DNA of 64,000 nucleotides from Dasania phycosphaerae. GTDB lineage: Bacteria; Pseudomonadota; Gammaproteobacteria; Pseudomonadales; Dasaniaceae. The position numbers and the translations under genes were made by a program. The stretch is from positions 62,001-126,000 of the forward strand of contig NZ_JAPTGG010000005.1 in assembly GCF_026891035.1 (NCBI RefSeq), given 5' to 3'. How positions within the stretch are numbered: the first letter of the stretch is position 1; the number at the start of each line of letters is the position of its first letter. Shown here piece after piece: positions 15,994 to 25,405 of the stretch. The notes beneath the pieces are model-generated. The model had not been told where the DNA came from. It was given only the letters and a program-made list of their open reading frames with translations, and made no database searches.

Positions 15994-17382
15994 TTATTTT
16001 TGTGCAGGTAGGGTTTTACCCGGGTTTAATAAGTTGTTTGGGTCCATGGCTTTTTTCACTGTCCACATCAAAGCGATTTCTGCTGGGCTGCGGGAGTGGT
16101 GCAAGTGCTCGCGTTTTTCTAAACCTATGCCGTGTTCTGCAGAGATTGAACCCTGTAGCTTGGCGATTTCTTGGTAGACGATATTTTCAACTTCACTTTT
16201 GCGCTGCATGCCCTCTTCCCATATACATAGGTGCAGGTTGCCATCGGCCAGATGGCCGAATACCAGCAGTTCATAGTGTTGAAAGGCTTGCTCTAGTTGT
16301 TTATGCAATTGCTCAATGAGTAGTGGCATATCGCCTATGGCTAGGCTGACATCAAAGGTATGTAGGAAGCAGCCAAATTTAGTTTTTTCGGTTTCAGCGT
16401 CATCGCGTATCTCCCACAGGGCGATGCGTTCGGCATCGGATTTGGCGATAACGGCATCCACTATTAACTCCGCCTCAAAGGCTTCGCCCAATATCTTTTC
16501 GAAGTGTTGGGCGTCGCTTGCAGGGTTATTGCCTTGATATTCCAGCAGCACATAGTAGTTGTAATCGGCAGGCATAGGCGGCTTATTGTGGGAGTGCTCA
16601 CCGGTGTTTAGCGCGTAAAAGTCTTGCCACATAACCTCGTAGGCGCTGAGGCCGCCGTTGAATTGCTGGTCTAAATAGCCCAGCAGTTGCGAAACCTGAG
16701 TAAAGTCATCGGTGGCGACTAAAGCCGTTTGGCTGCTTAAGGGTTGTGGCCGCAGGCGCAGTACCGCGCGAGTAATTATCCCTAGGGTGCCCTCACTGCC
16801 TATAAACAATTGTTTAAGGTCGTAGCCGGTGTTGTTTTTTAAATAGGGAGTCATGGATGAGATGATGGTGCCGTCCATTAATACGGCCTCTAGGCCCAGC
16901 ACCTGCTCGCGCATCATGCCATAGCGCAACACGCTATTGCCGCCGGCATTGGTGGCCATCATGCCACCTATAGTACAAGAGCCTCTAGCGCCAAAATCTA
17001 CTGGGAAGGACAGCTGTTGCTCGCATGCCGACTGTTGCAGTTGCTCTAGGATTACGCCGGCTTGCACGGTGGCTGTGCGGTTAGCAGTATCTATCGCTTC
17101 TATGGCGGTCATGCGCTCGGTAGAGAGCACGATATTGTCAGCGCTGGAGTGGTGGCTGTCGACCAGGCTGGTGCAGCCGCCTTGGGTAACAACGGTTTGC
17201 TGTTGCTGTTGGCATAGCTTTAGCACTTCCGCCACTTGTTGCGTGGTCTGCGGCCGTACTAGGGCTTTCGCCTGCAGCGGGCCACCTTGCCAAAAGCCGC
17301 CGCTACGGCTGCTAATGTCGTCGCCTAATAACAAGCCTTTGTCGCCGACTATGTTACGTAACTGGCTGATAAGATCTGTCAT
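15994..17382 (-). CDS. FAD-linked oxidase, D-lactate/D-2-hydroxyglutarate dehydrogenase type
   Basis: A 462-residue member of the VAO/PCMH flavoprotein family. The N-terminal FAD-binding domain has VTQGGCTSLVDS, FGARGSCTIGGMMATNAGGN and IGSEGTLGIITRAVLRLRP. The C-terminal cap has FGHLADGNLHLCIW, SAEHGIGLEKRE and the closing DPNNLLNPGKTL. It should oxidise a D-2-hydroxy acid, passing electrons to a quinone or cytochrome. It is the first gene of a two-gene unit with the FMN enzyme, giving a pair that could handle both stereoisomers of one hydroxy acid. Confidence 0.88.
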   Translation of the reverse strand: MTDLISQLRNIVGDKGLLLGDDISSRSGGFWQGGPLQAKALVRPQTTQQVAEVLKLCQQQQQTVVTQGGCTSLVDSHHSSADNIVLSTERMTAIEAIDTANRTATVQAGVILEQLQQSACEQQLSFPVDFGARGSCTIGGMMATNAGGNSVLRYGMMREQVLGLEAVLMDGTIISSMTPYLKNNTGYDLKQLFIGSEGTLGIITRAVLRLRPQPLSSQTALVATDDFTQVSQLLGYLDQQFNGGLSAYEVMWQDFYALNTGEHSHNKPPMPADYNYYVLLEYQGNNPASDAQHFEKILGEAFEAELIVDAVIAKSDAERIALWEIRDDAETEKTKFGCFLHTFDVSLAIGDMPLLIEQLHKQLEQAFQHYELLVFGHLADGNLHLCIWEEGMQRKSEVENIVYQEIAKLQGSISAEHGIGLEKREHLHHSRSPAEIALMWTVKKAMDPNNLLNPGKTLPAQK

Positions 17383-17731
17383 GCGTTGGCCTTATTGATA
17401 TCAGTGGGCTAGGAGATGGTATGGGCTACTATGCGGCCAAACAGCTTAAAGAGATTTATGCGAGGCAGATAGTGATTTTTGTTTATAGGTTTGTTCCAAA
17501 AAATCATGAACTCAGAGCATGTTGAACCAGCAATACGCTAAGCCTTAGAAAAACCTCATTAGCTGGTATTTGCTTTATATCTTTATAAGCAGCAGCTAGT
17601 TTTGTTGCGGCTTGGATGCTTATTATTGTTTATAAAGTCAGCACTGTGGCGCCGCACATTGCTCTGGATGTGTTTACGCTGAGTCTGTAAAGTGAGCATT
17701 TAAGGCTGGCAGTTGTAGGGGTTAAAGGGTG
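17383..17731. other. Divergent intergenic region without a gene
   Basis: This 349-bp stretch lies between the divergent FAD oxidase and selO genes. I see no open frame of merit, no strong hairpin and no repeat. It presumably carries the two promoters. Confidence 0.5.
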
Positions 17732-19183
17732 ATGAAGTTTTCAAATACCTATGTGGGGTTAGGGCAGCGTTTTTATAATAAATCGCAACCTACAGCGGTG
17801 CGTGCGCCCAAGTTATTTTTATGGAATACGGCGTTAGCTAATAGGCTAAATATTCCAGCGGCGCTGCAACAAGATAGTGAGGCCTTAGCACAATACTTTT
17901 CTGGTAATCAAATACTGGCAGGGGCAGAGCCTATAGCAACTGCCTACGCCGGCCATCAGTTTGGTAGCTTTAACCCGCTGTTGGGTGATGGCCGTGCTCA
18001 TCTCTTGGGCGAGCTGTTGGATGATGAGGGCAGGCGCTGGGATTTGCAGTTAAAAGGTTCCGGTGAGAGTGCCTATTCTAGAGCTGGCGATGGCCGTTGC
18101 GCCTTAGGCCCGGCAGTGCGTGAATTTATTATGAGTGAGGCCATGAGGGCCTTGGGCGTGCCGACCACCGAGTGTTTGGCGGTGGTGACTACCGGTGAGA
18201 CCGTCTACCGGCAGCGAGCTAATCCGGGTGCAGTAGTCACTAGGGTGGCCGCCAGCCATATAAGAGTAGGTAGTTTTCAACTTTTCGCCTCTAGGGGGGA
18301 TGTGGAATCGCTAACCGCGCTGCGTGATTATGCGATAGATAGGCACTTCCCCGAAATTAAACAACAAGCTAGCAATCATTCGGTTGCATTAGTGGATAGC
18401 GTAATAGCAAAACAAATACAGCTAGTGGTTGCTTGGATGCGGGTGGGTTTTATTCATGGCGTAATGAATACCGATAACACTGCTATCTCCGGTGATACCA
18501 TAGATTATGGCCCCTGCGCTATGATGGGGGTTTACGACCCACAGGCCGTATACAGTTCTATAGACCGCAACGGCCGCTATGCTTTTGGCAACCAGCCTAG
18601 GATTGTTAATTGGAATATGGCGCGCTTTGCCGAAAGCCTGTTGGTCTTGCACCCTGAAGATGAACAGCTGCTGGCGCAAATGCAGGAGTTAATAAATGAT
18701 TTTCCTCAGCGCTTTCAGCAGGCGTATAACCGCATGATGGCCGATAAACTGGGGCTGCAAGACTTACAGCCTGGCGATGATGCGCTAATAGAGTCCCTGT
18801 TAGCTAGGTTGGCTGAGTTGAAATTGGACTATACGATAAGCTTTGATCTGCTAACGAAGTCGCTAACGGATAGCAAGGTGCAAACCTTTATTAGTGCCGA
18901 TTTAGGTGATTGTTACCAACAGTGGTGGCAGCGAGTTAACGCACAAGCCCTTAGTGCCGAGCAGTTGCAAGCCGCTATGCGCAACAATAACCCAGTAGTG
19001 ATTCCTAGAAATCATCACATTGAAGCAGTGTTAGCCGATTGCGAAGCGAGCGGTGAAGCTAGTGCAGCTTTGGATTTTCTTGCAGTGTTACGCCAGCCCT
19101 ATGTGGAAACGGAAGAAACCGCCCGATATCAATCGACAGATGACAGTTTTGATCAGGGCTACCAAACTTTTTGCGGAACCTGA
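17732..19183 (+). CDS. selO: Protein adenylyltransferase SelO (YdiU family)
   Basis: A pseudokinase-fold AMP transferase that AMPylates Ser/Thr/Tyr of target proteins in redox homeostasis. At 483 residues it has the usual length. Signatures: AYAGHQFGSFNPLLGDGRAH, LQLKGSGESAYSRAGDGRC, GPAVREFIMSEAMRALGVPT, VAASHIRVGSFQLFASRG, FIHGVMNTDNTAISG, DYGPCAMMGVYDP. A cysteine lies three residues from the C-terminus (FCGT), the position where E. coli YdiU has Cys and some eukaryotic SelO proteins have Sec. A GTG at 17729 sits directly before the ATG used here. The gene stands alone, convergent with the diguanylate cyclase. Confidence 0.95.
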   Translation: MKFSNTYVGLGQRFYNKSQPTAVRAPKLFLWNTALANRLNIPAALQQDSEALAQYFSGNQILAGAEPIATAYAGHQFGSFNPLLGDGRAHLLGELLDDEGRRWDLQLKGSGESAYSRAGDGRCALGPAVREFIMSEAMRALGVPTTECLAVVTTGETVYRQRANPGAVVTRVAASHIRVGSFQLFASRGDVESLTALRDYAIDRHFPEIKQQASNHSVALVDSVIAKQIQLVVAWMRVGFIHGVMNTDNTAISGDTIDYGPCAMMGVYDPQAVYSSIDRNGRYAFGNQPRIVNWNMARFAESLLVLHPEDEQLLAQMQELINDFPQRFQQAYNRMMADKLGLQDLQPGDDALIESLLARLAELKLDYTISFDLLTKSLTDSKVQTFISADLGDCYQQWWQRVNAQALSAEQLQAAMRNNNPVVIPRNHHIEAVLADCEASGEASAALDFLAVLRQPYVETEETARYQSTDDSFDQGYQTFCGT

Positions 19184-19266
19184 GTATCGGATAACAGGCT
19201 AAATCAATAATGGTGTTATTTAGACGGATCTTGCTGCCTAAATTAAGCGTTTGCCAAGCGTGGTTG

Positions 19267-20976
19267 TCACCCCGTTGCAATTTGATTTCTGCCATTTGCT
19301 TTAGCTTGATATAAGGCGGTATCAGCCCGGTGCATAATGGAGTCATAGCTATCGTGGGTTTGTAATGAGGTAATGCCTATGCTCACAGTGATATTACTGA
19401 TGTTGTGTACGCTAATTTCGGCAATATTACTGCTTAGCCTTTGGCATATAGCGCTAGCTTCATGGATGGCTGTTTCTGGTAAGGCAATGATAAATTCTTC
19501 GCCGCCCCAGCGGTAAACCCTATCATTGGGTCTTAGGCTGTTATTTAGCGTTTGCGCTATGGCGATTAAAATTTGGTCGCCTGTTTGGTGGCCGTAATTG
19601 TCATTGATTTTTTTAAAGTGGTCTATGTCGACTATGCCCAGCACAAAGTTTTGCTGACTAATGCTGTGGCGCTTTATATAGGCTGGTATCTCTTGGTTGG
19701 CCGACCGTCTATTGCTTAGGCTAGTTAAACTGTCAGTGTGAGCGAATGTGCTCATAAGAATAGATGCTTTTTTTAGCTCTTGGTTGCTTTTCTCTAGTTC
19801 TAATGTTCTTTCTTTAATAGTATTTTCTAAGCCAAGATTAAATTGATGCAGTTTTTTTTGTGCGTTTTTTCTTTGTAAAATATTGTTGTATAAGATTACG
19901 ATGACAAGAGATAAAAATAGGAAAATAGCAATAGCGCTATTAATGAGTTTTCTATTTTTAAGGTAAAAGCTTTCAGGTTTGTTATAAATTTTACTGTTTT
20001 TGGGTAAAATGTTTTCGTTGATATGAAAGCGCTGTAGTTGCACATAATCAAACGTAGGGCGGTAAATTGCACTTTCTTTAACGGGAACGTCGCGAGTGTC
20101 TGTGCCTGCAAGAATACTAAGGGCTATTTTGGCGGCATTGCTGCCGTGCTCATAAGGGTTGTTCATCATCCCCCCTATGGCGCCGTTGTTTATCATTAGC
20201 GATCCCCACATGCCATAGATGGGTACGCTACTGCGGGCCGATAAGGGGGGCAAATCTTTCTGAAAAGAGAAGTAGGCCCCCAGTTTGTCTTTGTGTATGG
20301 CCATTAATAATATGGCAGTATCATCTGTTAATTTACTTACTGTGTCGTGCAGTTCTGCTATAGAAAAATCATCTAATAGCTCTATTGTTATATTTCTTTT
20401 GCTGGATTTTTTTTGCCATGAGTTTTTTATTTCTTTGGCTGCGTTAATCATTCTGTGGCCTAGGCCTGTGGTGTCTCCAATCAAGATGATTTTTTTAATG
20501 TTAGGTTGTATTTGAGCGATGAGATTGAGGTTGCCGGCTATGTCCATGCCTTCGGCTATACCTGTTATATTTGGTTTGTTAATTAAGTCGTTATGGTTAA
20601 AGATATTAACACCACAAAATACTATGGGTATATTGGGGAAGAGCCTGTCACCATGCTCTAATAAAAATCGGTAAGCAGCATCGTCACTGGTAATAATGAT
20701 GTCTGGTCTGTAGTGAGCGAACTTGTATTTTAATAAATCGAGAATTTTTTTATTGTATATAGCATCGTCCACATAGCGGCGCTTATCCATATATTCTATA
20801 AAGAGGTTTTCTTGGGCTATATCTTTAGCTAGGGCGTCTCTAACGCCGCGAGTTAGCTCTTCTGTCCAGGCGTATTGTGGGTGGTAGGAGTTAAGCAATA
20901 GTACTTTGTTAGAGCCCAGTGCAGGGTTGCAGCTAATAATAAACAATAGTAATAGGATGAGGCACTGGTAAGGCAT
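19267..20976 (-). CDS. Diguanylate cyclase with periplasmic ABC-substrate-binding-like sensor
   Basis: A 569-residue membrane sensor. It begins with a signal peptide ending near NPALGS. A periplasmic domain of the ABC_sub_bind type (about 24-325) contains VLLLNSYHPQYAWTEELTRG and PDIIITSDDAAYRFLLE. A single transmembrane helix (about 345-365) follows, then a coiled coil (about 370-405) and a GGDEF domain with RWGGEEFIIALPE. RPND, five residues before GGEEF, is a correctly spaced RxxD inhibitory site, so the cyclase is probably active and product-inhibited. It should make cyclic di-GMP in response to a periplasmic ligand. No partner gene is adjacent. Confidence 0.9.
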   Translation of the reverse strand: MPYQCLILLLLFIISCNPALGSNKVLLLNSYHPQYAWTEELTRGVRDALAKDIAQENLFIEYMDKRRYVDDAIYNKKILDLLKYKFAHYRPDIIITSDDAAYRFLLEHGDRLFPNIPIVFCGVNIFNHNDLINKPNITGIAEGMDIAGNLNLIAQIQPNIKKIILIGDTTGLGHRMINAAKEIKNSWQKKSSKRNITIELLDDFSIAELHDTVSKLTDDTAILLMAIHKDKLGAYFSFQKDLPPLSARSSVPIYGMWGSLMINNGAIGGMMNNPYEHGSNAAKIALSILAGTDTRDVPVKESAIYRPTFDYVQLQRFHINENILPKNSKIYNKPESFYLKNRKLINSAIAIFLFLSLVIVILYNNILQRKNAQKKLHQFNLGLENTIKERTLELEKSNQELKKASILMSTFAHTDSLTSLSNRRSANQEIPAYIKRHSISQQNFVLGIVDIDHFKKINDNYGHQTGDQILIAIAQTLNNSLRPNDRVYRWGGEEFIIALPETAIHEASAICQRLSSNIAEISVHNISNITVSIGITSLQTHDSYDSIMHRADTALYQAKANGRNQIATG

Positions 20977-21285
20977 AAGGCAGGGGTGCTTAATAAAAAT
21001 AGGGTTAATTAATTATGATGACTAATGTCTTAAAATCCAGTTTTATGCTGTAGGGATGTGATAGCCCGGTGGTTAATAGTACTATTTTTTATAAGCTGGT
21101 GGGGATAAATATAGCTTTAGAGCCCGGTCCTTAGTATCTAAGAATGCTGTAAGTGGCGGTAGATAGGGGGTTGTGGCGGTAGTGGTGATAGGCGGCGGGA
21201 TGAAGACTGACGATGGCCGTATATGTTTATCAATTATAAGTAGGGAGGCTGTTTGTTTTGATATAGAAGCTATTAGGGCCGGATA
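20977..21285. other. Intergenic region without a gene
   Basis: This 309-bp stretch lies between two same-strand genes. It is A/T- and G-rich with short GGCGG runs. I see no open frame, hairpin or repeat that can be supported. Confidence 0.4.
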
Positions 21286-22224
21286 TTATTGTAAATAGAG
21301 CTGGTCTAGCCATAGCGTTTGCGGGCTGGCATTGGTAATGAAGAAGCTTACGTCAATGATGTTAGCCATATCCATACGGCGCTGGCTGGGGGCGGCAGCA
21401 ACTGTAGCTAAATCTACGCTGATATGATTCCAGCCGGGTGTAAGTAAAAGCTTTTTGTTAAATCTGTCGTTATAGTCAAAGCCCCGCTCGGGGTGTGGTT
21501 TATCGTATATGCGCAGGGTTATGGTTTGCTGCTGTTTTGTATAGAGGCTGAATCGCAGGCTGTGGTAGTTTTGCCAGTTGCCGGGGAAGTGTTCTAGGCT
21601 TACGCCGCTGTATTGCTCTTTATTGTGCAGGCGTATAGCTAACGCTTGTGAGTTTAAATGCTCAGCTTTATGGTCTAAATGTATCAGCGTGTGCTTCCCT
21701 ATGGCCTTAAAGCGTGAAAGTTCAGTGCTTGAATCAAAGTTGCTGAGTAGGGGGAAGTGTTGTTGGGCTAGGTATTCGTCATAGCGGCTAATAACCAGCG
21801 GCTTAAATGTAGCGAGTATGGCGATGATGCTGGCTATGCGTAAAAACCCTGTAAGTGCTTTATAGTTTTTAGCCAGGTAGTCAGAAAACCAACAAAAAGC
21901 CAGTAATGAGCCCGCAATGTTTTTTAGCAGATCGGATAAGTCCGCGGTTCTAGCAAAGGCAGGTTGTAATAGTTCTATTGATACTCCAAATAGTAGCGGG
22001 TATAGCAAAGCCTCTAGCGCTTCGGCGCGCAAGCTGCTGTGTTGTTGGCGGCGTTCTAGCAGTATTACTGTGCTAAGCAAAAAAAATAAAACGACGTGGC
22101 CTAAGTTCCAGAGCTGATGTACTGAGCGGGGCTCTATACTCTGGGGGCTGGTGATATACAGTGTTAAAAATAAAGCAATAAAAATCAGGCAGGCTATGCC
22201 TTTGACTTGATAAAGTATGCTCAT
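21286..22224 (-). CDS. VanZ-like membrane protein with C-terminal jelly-roll-like domain
   Basis: A 312-residue protein. The N-terminal part (about 1-145) is a VanZ-like four-helix membrane domain with LWNLGHVVLFFLLS and the motif SIELLQPAFARTADLSDLLKNIAGSLLAF. A further hydrophobic segment at about 125-150 leads into a soluble C-terminal part (about 155-312). That part is rich in beta-strand patterns, for example YSGVSLEHFPGNWQNYHSLRF and LTPGWNHISVDLA, resembling galactose-binding or CIA30-like jelly rolls. VanZ-domain proteins have been linked to teicoplanin resistance and surface-polysaccharide contexts, but the role here is unknown. The neighbours give no hint. Confidence 0.75.
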   Translation of the reverse strand: MSILYQVKGIACLIFIALFLTLYITSPQSIEPRSVHQLWNLGHVVLFFLLSTVILLERRQQHSSLRAEALEALLYPLLFGVSIELLQPAFARTADLSDLLKNIAGSLLAFCWFSDYLAKNYKALTGFLRIASIIAILATFKPLVISRYDEYLAQQHFPLLSNFDSSTELSRFKAIGKHTLIHLDHKAEHLNSQALAIRLHNKEQYSGVSLEHFPGNWQNYHSLRFSLYTKQQQTITLRIYDKPHPERGFDYNDRFNKKLLLTPGWNHISVDLATVAAAPSQRRMDMANIIDVSFFITNASPQTLWLDQLYLQ

Positions 22225-22267
22225 TTAAGGCTTAGCCCGGTAATAGTGGTAGCTTGGGGTGCGGCAT

Positions 22268-22558
22268 TTACTTTAGCTCTACTTCAACAAAAGCAAAGTC
22301 GTAGTCATTAGCATTAATGACATTATGTTCTATCCCAGCAGGGCGATAATAGGATTGACCTGCTGTTAGTTGCGCGTAGCTTTCGCCTTCTGCCGTTACT
22401 ATTTTTAGTTGGCCATCTTGTTCCGGGATTACAACGTAGTCATAGGCATGTTTATGCCAGCCAGTTTCACCCTTGGGTGGGAAACACCACTCGGTCACAA
22501 TGACGCGATCATTTTCAATTTGCAGTAGGCCTTGGGCGGCGGCGTTTTTATTACACAT
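22268..22558 (-). CDS. Small cupin-domain protein
   Basis: A single-domain cupin of 96 residues. Motif 1 reads GWHKHAYDYVVIPEQDG, giving the two metal-binding histidines; motif 2 is YRPAGIEHNV. Such proteins bind a metal ion and may act as a small enzyme or sensor. No substrate can be assigned. It is divergent from nhaD and lies 43 bp upstream of the VanZ-like gene on the same strand, so those two may be co-transcribed. Confidence 0.8.
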   Translation of the reverse strand: MCNKNAAAQGLLQIENDRVIVTEWCFPPKGETGWHKHAYDYVVIPEQDGQLKIVTAEGESYAQLTAGQSYYRPAGIEHNVINANDYDFAFVEVELK

Positions 22559-22769
22559 GGCGTAGCCTCACTTTTGCGATTAAAGTTCAGCATGTTAGTA
22601 CGATACCGGGATTACGTCCATGGCTGGCTGAGCTTATATTTACTGCCTTGCTGTGCGCTCTATATTATGCTTGCTAGCAAGTCATTTATAATGCTAAAAA
22701 TACTGTTTTACAGTACCTTAAAAATTAATGTGCTTGCGCGGGTGCTATCTGCTTTACGGTGAGGTGTTT

Positions 22770-24155
22770 ATGCAGTGTTTGTTGAAGTTGTTTGTGCTTA
22801 TGTTCTTGCCTGCGCAAGTCGCTTTGGCCAGTGAGGCTAAGCCTTTAGATTTAACGACTCATTGGGTAGGTTTTGTCGCCCTGCTGCTCTTTGTGACGGC
22901 TTATATCTTTGTCATCATGGAAGAGCGCCTACATTTGCGAAAATCAAAACCGGTGTTGTTAGCTGCCGGTTTGATATGGGCTTTAATTGCCATAGCCTAT
23001 CGTGAACATTCCTCTTTGATGGTAGAGCATGCTATTAGGCATAATTTCTTAGAGTACGCCGAGCTATTTTTCTTTTTATTAGTGGCGATGACCTATATCA
23101 ATTCTATAATTGAGCGCGGTGTTTTTGATGCACTACGGGATTGGTTAATTGAAAATGGCTTTACTTATAAGGGCTTATTTTGGTTGACTGGCATACTGGC
23201 GTTTTTTATATCACCGGTAGCCGACAACCTCACTACCGCTTTGATTATGTGTGCGGTAGTGATGACGGTGGGTCAGGGACATAAACAATTTATTAATCTG
23301 AGTTGTATTAACATAGTCGTAGCAGCTAACGCCGGCGGCGCGTTTAGCCCCTTTGGCGACATCACTACGTTAATGGTATGGCAAAAAGGTATTGTTGAGT
23401 TTTTTACTTTCTTCCAACTGTTTATACCAGCGGTAGTTAACTTTTTGCTGCCCGCTATTATTATGAGCTTTGCCTTACCCGCGGGCTTGCCTCCCGCTAA
23501 TAATACCCAGAAAACAACGATTAAACTCGGTGGTTTAACGATAGTCGGCTTGTTTATCGTTACTATTGCTACGGCGGTGAGCTTTCATCAATTTTTACAT
23601 CTGCCACCCGTGTTTGGCATGATGACTGGCTTGGCCTATTTAAAACTTTATGGCTTTTATCTACGCAAAAAGAGGCGTGCTGGCCCGCAATCGAGTATTC
23701 CGATTAGTAGACCAGAAAAACCCTTTGATATTTTTGAGCGGGTAGCTCATGCCGAGTGGGATACTCTGTTTTTCTTTTACGGGGTGATTATGGCGGTAGG
23801 TGGTTTGGGCTTTATAGGTTATTTAGAGCTGGCTTCGGCAGCCATGTACGGCCAGTTAGGGCCTACCACCGCCAATGTGTTAGTGGGCTTGTTATCGGCG
23901 GTAGTGGACAATATTCCTGTTATGTTTGCGGTGCTTACCATGCAGCCAGAGATGCCGCAAAGCCAGTGGCTATTGGTAACGCTAACGGCTGGGGTAGGGG
24001 GTAGCTTGCTTTCTATAGGTTCTGCCGCGGGGGTGGCGTTAATGGGCCAGGCTAGAGGCTATTACACCTTTTTCGGTCATATAAAATGGCTGCCTGCTGT
24101 AGCCCTAGGCTATGCCGCTAGTATTTACGTACACTTGTTATTGCAAGGCCTATAG
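22770..24155 (+). CDS. nhaD: Na+/H+ antiporter NhaD
   Basis: A 461-residue inner-membrane sodium/proton antiporter of the NhaD (ion transporter superfamily) type, with about 12 hydrophobic segments. Signatures: FISPVADNLTTALIMCAVVMTVG and NIVVAANAGGAFSPFGDITTLMVWQKG, with the conserved polar residues in the membrane core, and ELASAAMYGQLGPTTANV near the end. An in-frame ATG at 22728 exists, but ATG at 22770 has GAGG 5 nt upstream and begins a plausible signal/membrane segment (MQCLLKLFVLMFLPAQVALA), so it is preferred. It is typical of halotolerant marine bacteria and convergent with moeA. Confidence 0.93.
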   Translation: MQCLLKLFVLMFLPAQVALASEAKPLDLTTHWVGFVALLLFVTAYIFVIMEERLHLRKSKPVLLAAGLIWALIAIAYREHSSLMVEHAIRHNFLEYAELFFFLLVAMTYINSIIERGVFDALRDWLIENGFTYKGLFWLTGILAFFISPVADNLTTALIMCAVVMTVGQGHKQFINLSCINIVVAANAGGAFSPFGDITTLMVWQKGIVEFFTFFQLFIPAVVNFLLPAIIMSFALPAGLPPANNTQKTTIKLGGLTIVGLFIVTIATAVSFHQFLHLPPVFGMMTGLAYLKLYGFYLRKKRRAGPQSSIPISRPEKPFDIFERVAHAEWDTLFFFYGVIMAVGGLGFIGYLELASAAMYGQLGPTTANVLVGLLSAVVDNIPVMFAVLTMQPEMPQSQWLLVTLTAGVGGSLLSIGSAAGVALMGQARGYYTFFGHIKWLPAVALGYAASIYVHLLLQGL

Positions 24156-24179
24156 GGGCTTAAGATAGGGGCTTAAGAT
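24154..24179. repeat. 13-bp tandem duplication at convergent gene ends
   Basis: AGGGGCTTAAGAT occurs twice head to tail (24154-24166, 24167-24179). The nhaD stop codon falls at the first copy and the moeA stop codon (minus strand) in the second copy. Confidence 0.85.
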
Positions 24180-25405
24180 AACCAGCGATCAAAAGGGATA
24201 ACTTCTACCAACTCTCCTGCGGCTATATTAGCTGCCTCGCGGGGGATTTTAATAAAACAGTTAGCCTTGCTTACTGACGATAAAATGCCCGAACCCTGTT
24301 CGCCAGTATCATTAACTACGAGCTGGCCCTTATCATCGCGGCTTAAAATGCCGCGCTGAAAATCTGCCCGGCCCGGTTGTTTTTTGAGTGGGCTGGCTGT
24401 GCGCGCATTTAAAGTAAGCGTGGTTAAATTTTGTTCGCCTGCCAGCGCTCTGAGTATAGGGGTAACTAATTGGTGAAAGGTCACTGTGGCCGCCACCGGA
24501 TTACCCGGCAGGCCAAAGAATAAGGCCTGGCCTATAGTGCCAAAAGCAAAGGGTTTGCCGGGTTTGATGGCGATTTTCCAAAAATTGATTTGGCCGATTT
24601 TACTCAATATATCCTTGGTGTAATCGGCTTCCCCCACAGAGACACCACCAGAGCTAATGATAGCGTCGCAGTCTTGGGCGGCTTGCTGGAATACTTGCTC
24701 CAGCCTTTGCGGGTCATCGGCGATAACGCCTAAATTAAGCACCTCGGCCCCCAAGCGCGTTAACATGGCTGCTACCACATAGCGGTTACTGTCGTAGATG
24801 CAGCCTTTGGCCAGTGCGGTGCCGGGTAACTGCAGCTCATCACCGGTAGAAAACAGGGCTACCTTGGGGCGGCGGTAAACAGTAACTTGGCTAAGGCCTA
24901 CCGAGGCGATTAAACCTATATCCACCGGGCTGAGGCGCTTGCCTTGTTGCAAGATAATGCTGCCGGCGGCTATGTCTTCCCCGGCAAAGCGTATGTTGTT
25001 GTTAACGCTGGCGGCTTGCTGAAAGCTGACGTACTGATCCTGCAGGGTGCAGCGCTCTTGCATAATGACGCAGTCGGCCCCTTCAGGTATTGCGGCGCCG
25101 GTCATAATACGCACGCATTGGCCAGAGCCTAGCGGGCCGGCAAAGGGCGCACCCGCCATGGACTTACCAATCAGTTCTAGGCGGCTGTGTGTTGCTAGAT
25201 CGCCAGCACGTAGTGCGTAACCATCCATCGCCGAGTTATCGTAGCCGGGCACATTAAAGCCTGCTGCTAGGTCACAGGCTAGAACCCTATCCAGGGCCTG
25301 CTCCAGGTCGACGGTTTCGGTGTCGCTGATAGCGCTTACGGCAGCCTGCAGTAATTGTTGGGCGGTCTCTAAGGGCATTAGGCCGTTGCTATCACAGGAG
25401 TCCAT
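24173..25405 (-). CDS. moeA: Molybdopterin molybdenumtransferase MoeA
   Basis: Inserts molybdate into adenylylated molybdopterin in Moco synthesis. The 410 residues are full length. Signatures: DRVLACDLAAGFNVPGYDNSAMDGYAL at about 45-70, IMTGAAIPEGADCVIMQE, KVALFSTGDEL, IISSGGVSVGEADYTKD, and the KIAIKPGKPFAFG and FGLPGNPVAATVTF motifs of the MogA-like domain. It stands alone here; no other mo genes or molybdoenzymes are in the window. It overlaps nothing and converges on nhaD. Confidence 0.96.
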   Translation of the reverse strand: MDSCDSNGLMPLETAQQLLQAAVSAISDTETVDLEQALDRVLACDLAAGFNVPGYDNSAMDGYALRAGDLATHSRLELIGKSMAGAPFAGPLGSGQCVRIMTGAAIPEGADCVIMQERCTLQDQYVSFQQAASVNNNIRFAGEDIAAGSIILQQGKRLSPVDIGLIASVGLSQVTVYRRPKVALFSTGDELQLPGTALAKGCIYDSNRYVVAAMLTRLGAEVLNLGVIADDPQRLEQVFQQAAQDCDAIISSGGVSVGEADYTKDILSKIGQINFWKIAIKPGKPFAFGTIGQALFFGLPGNPVAATVTFHQLVTPILRALAGEQNLTTLTLNARTASPLKKQPGRADFQRGILSRDDKGQLVVNDTGEQGSGILSSVSKANCFIKIPREAANIAAGELVEVIPFDRWLS

